This document shows positions 1 to 4,775 of a DNA stretch of 8,286 nt, piece by piece. Numbering within the stretch: position 1 is the first letter of the stretch; every line of letters starts with the position of its first letter. The stretch lies in contig JANYEO010000163.1 of assembly GCA_025363025.1 (NCBI GenBank), positions 1 to 8,286 of the forward strand, read 5' to 3'. The translations under genes were made by a program, and so were the position numbers. Source of the stretch: Opitutia bacterium (GTDB lineage: Bacteria > Verrucomicrobiota > Verrucomicrobiia > Opitutales > JANYEO01). The notes beneath the pieces were generated by a model. It was not told the DNA's origin, did not search any database, and was given only the letters and a program-made list of their open reading frames with translations.

Positions 1-685
1 AGGGGAACCTCCGCCCAAAGCTGATTACGAGTTGGCTTTGCCTGCTATAGAGCATGCAGCGCTACCCGCTTTGCCTGATATTCCGGAAGCCGTAGAAGAA
101 GATCTGCCTCCTGAGCCAGTGGTGGCTCCAGCCCCCAAGCCGGCCCCAGTGGTACCGCTTTCTACACCTGAAAAAGCGAAGCCTAAGCCGGATACGCCCA
201 AAAAAGTATCTTATGCAGATTTTGTCAAAGAGCAAGGCCCGGTCAAAGAACCTAAGCCCGCCGCCAAAAAGTCGACCAAAAGCACGACCAAAGTGGATAC
301 GCAGGCCGTGAAAAAAGAATTGGCTCAGGCCTTAAAGCCTGCGGGTTCTAAGAATGGGGTAGAGGGGGGTTCGGGGAAAAAGCCCTTGTCTGCAGGCCCC
401 TTGGTGGATGCTTCGGCTTTGGCTGCTTTTAATACAGCCTTGCGGAATAAAATCGATGCCGTTTGGCTTAAGCCTCATACAGAGATCACCGAAGGGCTCG
501 TCACGGTTGTTGAGTTTTATGTTGCTTCGAATGGCGCTTTAAGTGGTGTACGCATTGTTAAGAGCTCAGGCAACCCATTGGCAGATAGGTCAGTACTGGA
601 GGCTTTTGCCCGTTTAGGAAATGCCGGCCCACCTCCTCATTCCGGCGGAGGGACTTATCGTTTAAGCTTTTCTTTAACGGCTTAG
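1..685 (+). CDS. TonB/TolA-type C-terminal domain protein, 5' truncated by the window edge
   Basis: The frame is open from base 2 with no stop, so the gene begins upstream; the TTG at 32 is not a convincing start. The visible 228 codons start with a Pro/Lys/Ala-rich stretch, including runs such as PAPKPAPVV and repeated KP pairs, the usual periplasm-spanning linker of TonB/TolA energy transducers. This is followed by a compact domain in the last ~85 residues (from about AFNTALRNKIDAVW to the end) with the pattern of a TonB/TolA C-terminal domain: a helix ending in W, a strand VTVVEFYVASNGAL, then SSGNPLADRSVLEAF and a closing strand YRLSFSLTA. Such proteins link an ExbB/ExbD or TolQ/TolR inner-membrane motor to the outer membrane; the N-terminal membrane anchor should lie upstream. 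The next gene follows 18 bases later on the same strand and may be cotranscribed. Whether it is TonB proper or TolA cannot be decided from this fragment. Confidence 0.85.
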   Translation, partial: GEPPPKADYELALPAIEHAALPALPDIPEAVEEDLPPEPVVAPAPKPAPVVPLSTPEKAKPKPDTPKKVSYADFVKEQGPVKEPKPAAKKSTKSTTKVDTQAVKKELAQALKPAGSKNGVEGGSGKKPLSAGPLVDASALAAFNTALRNKIDAVWLKPHTEITEGLVTVVEFYVASNGALSGVRIVKSSGNPLADRSVLEAFARLGNAGPPPHSGGGTYRLSFSLTA

Positions 686-703
686 TCTTTTTAAAATGGG
701 CCC

Positions 704-1225
704 ATGCACCTTTTGCGGCCTCCATTTTATTTAGCTTGTATTCTCGAACCGCTTGAGAGGCGCTCCTTACTTACAGGTACGGCGGAGGAAGGGTTTGATT
801 TTTCTGTACCTTTAGAAGTCGTGAAGCAAGGTGCAGCTTATGCTTTAGCTGAACTAGCTTTATTGCCGCTGCTTGCAGGCGTAACGCTTGAGTTAGGTAT
901 GCAGAAAGAGTGGCCTGTTCAATTTGTGGCCAAAGCGCTCTGCTATGGACATACAGCGGGCTCAGCTGTTTATGGAGGGACAGAGGGCGCAAGCAGTGCA
1001 TTGTATGCTATGATGCCAACGGTTAATCCTGTAGAACGTTTCGGGAAATGGTTTTCAGGGGAGGACGAATCAAATAAGTCTGCTTATTTTAAGTTTTTAG
1101 ATAGCCCTACCAACCGCGTAGTTTTTGAAACCTTGAAAGGCGCTACAGTTGCAGGCGTTCATACCTGGTTTCATTACAAAGCCGGCCATTTGCTTGGCAA
1201 GGGCATTTCGTATGGGCTGAAATAA
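704..1225 (+). CDS. Hypothetical hydrophobic protein, possible relative of the protein at 1598-2308
   Basis: I do not recognise a named family. The 173-residue product opens with a short hydrophobic stretch and the motif LEPLERRSLL (residues 14-23). This resembles the short L-E-x-R-x-LL motif found near the N terminus of many Planctomycetes/Verrucomicrobia exported proteins. Hydrophobic segments lie at about 43-64 (AYALAELALLPLLAGVTLEL) and 138-152 (RVVFETLKGATVAGV). Four short blocks recur in the same order in the convergent gene at 1598-2308: L-x2-R-x-LL, AL-x-E...P...AGV, MMPTVNPVERF against LLPIADPLKIY, and VVFETLKGA against VLFNAFVGS. The ATG at 704 starts 18 bases after the TonB-like stop codon with no clear Shine-Dalgarno, which suggests cotranscription or translational coupling. 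The stop is followed after one base by a long inverted repeat. The function is unknown; a membrane or envelope location is inferred from hydrophobicity. Confidence 0.65.
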   Translation: MHLLRPPFYLACILEPLERRSLLTGTAEEGFDFSVPLEVVKQGAAYALAELALLPLLAGVTLELGMQKEWPVQFVAKALCYGHTAGSAVYGGTEGASSALYAMMPTVNPVERFGKWFSGEDESNKSAYFKFLDSPTNRVVFETLKGATVAGVHTWFHYKAGHLLGKGISYGLK

Positions 1226-1226
1226 T

Positions 1227-1350
1227 GAGACCGCTACATAATGCATGCTTTATGAGTTTTTGGTCGGTTGTCATTCCTCGAGTACTGTATGTACACTCGT
1301 CACTCCGTCCTACAAATTCCTCAAAATCAAAGCATTCTGCAATCGGCCTC
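1227..1350. repeat. Long imperfect inverted repeat, copy 1
   Basis: The left arm (1227-1256, beginning GAGACCGCTACATAATGC) pairs imperfectly with the right arm (1320-1350, ending GCATTCTGCAATCGGCCTC). Reverse-complementing the right arm gives GAGGCCGATTGCAGAATGC. In the middle lies a smaller hairpin, CGAGTAC-TGTAT-GTACACTCG. The 20 bases CTCAAAATCAAAGCATTCTG at 1320-1339 are identical to 6851-6870 in copy 2, and AATGCATGCTTT in the left arm also recurs there. The element begins one base after the stop codon at 1223-1225. It could be a non-autonomous mobile palindrome, a REP-like element or a 3' RNA structure; no transposase is visible. Confidence 0.75.
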
Positions 1351-1404
1351 TAAATAATCCCAGTAATAGAAAACTCGAAAAATGGCTTTTTGTTTTAATA
1401 AGTT

Positions 1405-1419
1405 ATTATGCAGTGGTCT
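1405..1419 (-). repeat. Solo inverted arm of the GAGACCGCTGCATAAT repeat family
   Basis: The reverse complement of these bases is AGACCACTGCATAAT, which differs at one position from AGACCGCTGCATAAT at 7700-7714 and at two positions from the arm at 1228-1242. It lies opposite in orientation to the 1227 arm, so the whole stretch 1227-1419 may be one larger nested palindrome. It ends just before the tRNA terminator. Confidence 0.5.
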
Positions 1420-1426
1420 TATAATT

Positions 1427-1460
1427 AAAAAAGCGAATCCGTTTAGAGATTCGCTTTTTT
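1427..1460. terminator. Bidirectional intrinsic terminator after tRNA-Ala
   Basis: A perfect 7-bp stem GCGAATC/GATTCGC (1433-1439 with 1448-1454) has an 8-base loop. It is flanked by six A on the left (1427-1432) and six T on the right (1455-1460), so it can terminate from either side. On the minus strand it begins four bases beyond the tRNA CCA end. On the plus strand it could end transcription arriving from the TonB-like operon. Confidence 0.85.
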
Positions 1461-1463
1461 AAG

Positions 1464-1539
1464 TGGTGGAGACGATCGGGATCGAACCGACGACCTCCAC
1501 AATGCCATTGTGGCGCTCTACCAATTGAGCTACGTCCCC
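1464..1539 (-). tRNA. tRNA-Ala, anticodon GGC, with encoded CCA
   Basis: On the minus strand the 76 bases fold into a full cloverleaf. The acceptor stem is GGGGACG with CGTCTCC, the D arm GCTC...GAGC, the anticodon stem CCACA/TGTGG around the loop ATGGCAT, and the T arm GTCGG-TTCGATC-CCGAT. The 3' end is A plus an encoded CCA. The anticodon GGC reads GCC/GCU alanine codons. The third acceptor pair is G3:U70, the classic identity element for alanyl-tRNA synthetase, which confirms the assignment independently of the anticodon. It has its own terminator at 1427-1460 and a plausible promoter at 1555-1584, so it appears to be a single-gene transcript. Confidence 0.97.
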
Positions 1540-1554
1540 ACTTAAAGAAGGTCA

Positions 1555-1584
1555 TAAGTAGAAAGGGGTTCTTTAATAGGTCAA
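1555..1584 (-). promoter_or_regulatory. Candidate sigma70-type promoter for tRNA-Ala
   Basis: On the minus strand TTGACC (plus 1579-1584) is a five-of-six match to the -35 consensus. It is followed 18 bases later by TACTTA(T), a weak -10. The -10 ends 15 bases before the tRNA 5' end, leaving room for a short leader. The site sits between the stop codon of the 1598-2308 gene and the tRNA. The -10 match is poor, so this is tentative. Confidence 0.4.
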
Positions 1585-1597
1585 CACAAAAAGACTA

Positions 1598-2308
1598 TTA
1601 GTTAATCTCTTTTTCTTGAGTGCGTTCAGTGTCTAAAAATTCCATGTGCGGCGTACTAAACTTAATATCTTTTTGCCCGACCGTTTTCCCAATGAGGGAC
1701 CCAACAAAAGCATTGAAGAGCACACTGGCAGTAGATCGTGTGTTGTCATAGATTTTAAGAGGGTCTGCAATCGGTAGTAAAGTGCCATATGCAGGTTGTA
1801 CCGCATTGCTTAGGGCCATAGCCGCATTATCTAGGCTATGGGTATAGTGTTCAATCATGCTCTCGAAGGCCCCTCCGCAGAAGTCAGGGTCTTCGCAAGA
1901 GCCTACTTGAGCCAAAATTTCAATTGTGTCGTGCGCTAATGGGTAAACGGCAAAGGCAGTAATGAGGGCCGGCAAGCTCATGAAAAGCGGGGGCCAAGAG
2001 TTTTCAGTTGCTTGGTTCTGGGTGCTTATGAGTTTGTTTAAACAGAAGGGTACTCCTGCTGCTATGGCAGTGGGTATAAGGGTCAACACCGTTTCCGGGA
2101 GGGCTCTTAAAAGGCCTAGTCCAAAAGCGGCAGCAGGGGTTATAAAGCGATTGATTAGACTGCTTGGTATGGGTGTGATTTTTAAATCAAAGTCGTTGAG
2201 CGCGCATGTATTTGCGGTTGAAGTATCGCTATCAAGCATTCCTTCATGAGCACATTGAAGGAGGGTTCGATTGTCTAAAAGGGAACAGGTGAGGGCTGTT
2301 TTGCGCAT
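1598..2308 (-). CDS. Hypothetical membrane-associated protein, possible relative of the protein at 704-1225
   Basis: I recognise no named family. The 236-residue product has an N-terminal block CSLLDNRTLL (8-17) that fits the same L-x2-R-x-LL pattern as residues 17-23 of the 704-1225 protein. Hydrophobic segments lie near 57-93 (including LGLLRALPETVLTLIPTAIA) and 107-134. A possible disulfide pair (C138 and C144 in SCEDPDFCGG) comes next, then LLPIADPLKIY (177-187) and SVLFNAFVGSLIGK (195-208). The tail, from about residue 212, is polar and charged. These blocks keep the order seen in the convergent 704-1225 protein, suggesting diverged paralogues. The ATG at 2308 has no obvious Shine-Dalgarno; M24 is an alternative start but would remove the N-terminal motif. 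Function unknown. Confidence 0.65.
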   Translation of the reverse strand: MRKTALTCSLLDNRTLLQCAHEGMLDSDTSTANTCALNDFDLKITPIPSSLINRFITPAAAFGLGLLRALPETVLTLIPTAIAAGVPFCLNKLISTQNQATENSWPPLFMSLPALITAFAVYPLAHDTIEILAQVGSCEDPDFCGGAFESMIEHYTHSLDNAAMALSNAVQPAYGTLLPIADPLKIYDNTRSTASVLFNAFVGSLIGKTVGQKDIKFSTPHMEFLDTERTQEKEIN

Positions 2309-2386
2309 AGGCCGCCCAATTTGATGACAATGAGACTCAATATCAAGTAAATAAAAACCCTTGTTTTATGGGGCAATTAAGGGATG

Positions 2387-2422
2387 AAAGTGTGCTACTG
2401 TGTTAATACAGTAGCACACTTT
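2387..2422. repeat. Perfect 15-bp stem-loop
   Basis: AAAGTGTGCTACTGT (2387-2401) pairs without mismatch with ACAGTAGCACACTTT (2408-2422) around the loop GTTAAT. It lies in the gap between the symporter 3' end and the start of the 1598-2308 gene. The flanking T run is only three bases in either direction, so it is a weak intrinsic terminator at best. It may act as a backup terminator, an mRNA-stabilising hairpin, or an operator-like palindrome upstream of the 1598-2308 gene. Confidence 0.6.
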
Positions 2423-2429
2423 AAATGGA

Positions 2430-2467
2430 AAAACTGTACCACCATGCTAGCATGCTGGTACAGTTTT
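2430..2467. terminator. Long hairpin, probable terminator of the symporter gene
   Basis: The arms 2430-2447 and 2450-2467 pair over 18 bases with a single mismatch; the outer part is AAAACTGTACCA with TGGTACAGTTTT. The centre CATGCTAGCATG is itself a palindrome, so the real loop is a few bases wider than the two unpaired bases. On the minus strand it follows the symporter stop (2508-2510) by about 40 bases and ends in five T, which fits an intrinsic terminator. Confidence 0.65.
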
Positions 2468-2507
2468 CAGGGAATAATAAGAACCTAGTCTTAACTGGAT
2501 GCTGCGT

Positions 2508-3728
2508 TTAAGCGCGCGAAGTTAACAGTTCAGCATCTTTTTCTACCTCTTTTTGTTCACCGGCTGGAACTTTTAGACGGGCCACTTTTTTGAAAAGGAG
2601 GGCAAAGGCCCCATTGCCCGCAACATTAGTCGCTGTGCCAAAGGGGTCAAAGAGCATGTAAAATACGGTAATTAACCCCGTCATTTCAGGTGAAAAACCA
2701 AGGTATTTTTCCATTAATGGCATCGCTACCGCTACGGCCCCACCGGGTACTGCTGCTACCGAAAATTTGGCAAATGCGTAAAAGAGGGCGTAGTGGATAA
2801 AAGTTTCAAAATCGGGCACCACTCCGTTAAAAGCGAGGCTAGTAGCCACGGCCAAAGTAGTGATCCCAATTGCGCTGCCTAGGGTGTGGATGTTGACGGT
2901 AGCCGGTATAATGAGGCGCGCCAGGCTTGAGCTTTTTAGGTTTTGCTCTGTTCCGATAAGGGTCAGGGGCATCGCCGCAATGCTGGACATGGAGCTAAAA
3001 GCTGTAACAGCGGCCGGGAACATGTTTTTTAAGTATTCACCCAGACGCGAGGTTGAAAAGCCAGCGGCAGTGAAGTACAAGAAGAGCATGTAAGTTACTT
3101 GTGTCCCTACAATTAAGAGAAAGACAGGGCCACAGATGGATATGGCCTGTGTGAGCATTTGATCGTTTTGCAGCTTCAAAACGAGCCCTAAAATGAAAAG
3201 CGGCAGTACTGGAATAAACATGCGCTTGAGGAAGAAGTTGGCCCCAGCATTACAAAGAGCGGCTGTACGAATAGCCTGCTTCATCGGGTATAATGAGAAG
3301 ATGATACCGCAGGCAAAGCCAACAAGGAGGGCTATTTCATTCGGTATAAGCTCGGGAAGCTTGAAGCTCCACATCGGCACTAGGGCGTCGAAGCTGCCCT
3401 CTGGGGCGCGTTCGAAGGGTTTTTGGATGTGGGTTAAAACGTTGCTACTGAGCGCGTAAGCCAGCATAATAGCCGTCAAGTTGGATAGGTAGACGCAGCT
3501 GACGAGTTTCGTTATAAAGCTAAACACACCGCCTTTGAGGGAGGTGAGGGCATAAAAAACAAGACTGAATATAACAAATGGAATAACAAAGAGCAGAATC
3601 TGTTTTAAACTTAAACTGATTGCGTAGAAAAACGATTTGATTTGCGGGCTGACCATTTCCCCAAAAAGAGCAACGAAAAGGAAAATACCTAAGAGAATGA
3701 AGAGTAACCGCAGCTTTTTTAAAACCAT
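2508..3728 (-). CDS. Dicarboxylate/amino acid:cation symporter (DAACS, GltP/SDF family), variant binding site
   Basis: This is a 406-residue inner-membrane transporter of the glutamate/aspartate carrier type, slightly short for the family. Hydrophobic segments run throughout. The family landmarks appear in order: a serine-rich HP1 loop (AFSSMSSIAAMPLTL, 243-257), the TM7 region (PATVNIHTLGSAIG, 275-288), the HP2 loop (VPGGAVAVAMPLM, 327-339) and the TM8 motif (DPFGTATNVAGN, 361-372). Against archaeal GltPh, D361 matches D394, T365 matches T398 and N368 matches N401. However, the Arg that binds the substrate side-chain carboxylate (R397) is G364, and the sodium ligand D405 is N372. The TM7 NMDGT motif is also altered to NIHTLG. 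Altered substrate and coupling are therefore likely; glutamate uptake should not be assumed. It is transcribed alone, with a terminator-like hairpin at 2430-2467 and no clear Shine-Dalgarno before the ATG. Confidence 0.88.
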   Translation of the reverse strand: MVLKKLRLLFILLGIFLFVALFGEMVSPQIKSFFYAISLSLKQILLFVIPFVIFSLVFYALTSLKGGVFSFITKLVSCVYLSNLTAIMLAYALSSNVLTHIQKPFERAPEGSFDALVPMWSFKLPELIPNEIALLVGFACGIIFSLYPMKQAIRTAALCNAGANFFLKRMFIPVLPLFILGLVLKLQNDQMLTQAISICGPVFLLIVGTQVTYMLFLYFTAAGFSTSRLGEYLKNMFPAAVTAFSSMSSIAAMPLTLIGTEQNLKSSSLARLIIPATVNIHTLGSAIGITTLAVATSLAFNGVVPDFETFIHYALFYAFAKFSVAAVPGGAVAVAMPLMEKYLGFSPEMTGLITVFYMLFDPFGTATNVAGNGAFALLFKKVARLKVPAGEQKEVEKDAELLTSRA

Positions 3729-3856
3729 AAGAGATAATTGTTTAGAGTGTTGATGGAGGCCGAGTCCGAAGCTTATAAATAAGTTTGAACCCAGAATAGG
3801 ACACTAAGTTATATAGAAAGGCTTAATTTTTCCTTTTGGGCAAACTTCTTTTTTGA

Positions 3857-4642
3857 TTAATGAATTTTAGTTAAATTTCGACGTTTGGCGATCAAGCGGT
3901 AGCTGCCTAGGGGGGTTGTATCGCAGTGGAGGGCCCAATCCGTGGTTTTTAGGCCTAAAAGTTTAGGCAGTTCATCGCCAACAAAGCCGCTTTCGAGGCT
4001 AACTTTTGCCTGGTGAATAATTTTAGGGTAGAGGTTTACCGCGTGTGCGTAGCCCATTAAAGTATGAAGCTTGTGGCTGCGATGAGGCTCGTTAAAGAGG
4101 AGGAGGCGGGGGCCCGTATGGAGTTTTTTGCCCAGGGTTCCCAGCTGATCGTTATTTAAGGCGTATAAACTGAAATTACTTAAGATGACGCTATAGTTCG
4201 CAAACTCCTCAAGATCTAAAATATCCATGCGCCGCCAATGCCAGGTAGGGGGCCAATTAGGGGGGCGAGGGGTATTGCTTTGTCCTGTATAATCTATGAT
4301 AGGGGAGAGTGGAGGGCTTTCAAAAAAGGGCGTCCCTTCCCAGGTTAAGACGCCGCCAGACTCGCAGAGGGTGGGAGGAAACGGGATAGGGGTTAAAGGG
4401 TGAAACCCTTTGGGTGGAGGGGGAGCAAAATCTTTTAAAAGGGCAAAGCCTAACTCTCCTTCACTGGCTTCTAGTTCTAATAACCGGTCTTTTGATTTTA
4501 CTTCCTGTGCTAAAACGCGGCGCAGCCACCGAAAATTCCCCATGAGGCCATTTAGCCATTGCAATTGACGGCGTGCAGAAAGGGTGACCGAGGGGAGGCC
4601 AGGGCGTGCGTCTTTTTTTTCAGAGTGAACGCGGCGGTGCAT
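3857..4642 (-). CDS. Class I SAM-dependent methyltransferase-like protein, possibly degenerate
   Basis: The 261-residue product has the layout of a Rossmann-type methyltransferase. A basic helical N terminus (QLQWLNGLMGNFRWLRRVL, 26-44) is followed by motif I (LLELEASEGELG, 54-65). An acidic motif II candidate is IIDYTGQ (115-121), then PPTWHWRRMDILDL (131-144). A motif IV strand YSVILSNFSLYALNNDQL (150-167) and RLLLFNEPHRSH (179-190) come next. A C-terminal segment GFVGDELPKLLG (219-230) precedes a final strand GSYRLIAKR. Motif I normally reads E-x-G-x-G-x-G; here Glu58 and Ser60 replace two glycines. A Pro-rich stretch of about 40 residues (72-112) separates motif I from motif II and looks like an insertion. 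Substrate unknown. It could be a pseudo-enzyme. The start at 4642 lies opposite the leader of the GH64-type gene. Confidence 0.65.
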   Translation of the reverse strand: MHRRVHSEKKDARPGLPSVTLSARRQLQWLNGLMGNFRWLRRVLAQEVKSKDRLLELEASEGELGFALLKDFAPPPPKGFHPLTPIPFPPTLCESGGVLTWEGTPFFESPPLSPIIDYTGQSNTPRPPNWPPTWHWRRMDILDLEEFANYSVILSNFSLYALNNDQLGTLGKKLHTGPRLLLFNEPHRSHKLHTLMGYAHAVNLYPKIIHQAKVSLESGFVGDELPKLLGLKTTDWALHCDTTPLGSYRLIAKRRNLTKIH

Positions 4643-4701
4643 GGGGAGCAGGTGGGTGAGTAATCATCATACTGAGGTTGTTGTTAGAAGTCCATATTTT
4701 T

Positions 4702-4720
4702 GGAGACCGCTGTCTAATGC
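4702..4720 (+). repeat. Solo arm of the GGAGACCGCTGCATAATGC repeat family
   Basis: GGAGACCGCTGTCTAATGC matches 17 of 19 bases of the arm at 7698-7716 and is close to the arm at 1227-1244. Here it stands alone in the leader between the methyltransferase-like gene and the GH64-type gene, with no paired right arm nearby. Its presence inside the longest possible upstream reading frame argues that coding begins downstream, at 4776. Confidence 0.55.
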
Positions 4721-4775
4721 TGATTTTTGTGTGGTTGTTGGGTGTTTTTTCGGTTATGAGAGTAGGTATACCCCT

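Noticed and set aside
32..34. TTG as the start of the TonB-like protein
   Set aside because: The frame is open from base 2 with the same Pro-rich composition, and the family needs an N-terminal membrane anchor, so the gene is simply cut by the window edge.
1227..1419. CRISPR array
   Set aside because: The repeated units are inverted arms, not evenly spaced direct repeats with unique spacers, and no cas genes are present.
1962..2249. Plus-strand ORF inside the 1598-2308 gene
   Set aside because: No ribosome binding site or recognisable domain; it is fully antisense to a longer frame with hydrophobic segments and shared motifs.
3782..3845. Inverted repeat GTTTGAACCCA / TGGGCAAAC between the methyltransferase-like gene and the symporter
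   Set aside because: Needs a bulge, has a loop of nearly 40 bases and no T run in the right place, so neither terminator nor mobile element is supported.
4641..4775. N-terminal extension of the GH64-type protein
   Set aside because: It would place residues before a clear signal peptide, overlaps the divergent gene start, and includes a non-coding repeat arm at 4702-4720.
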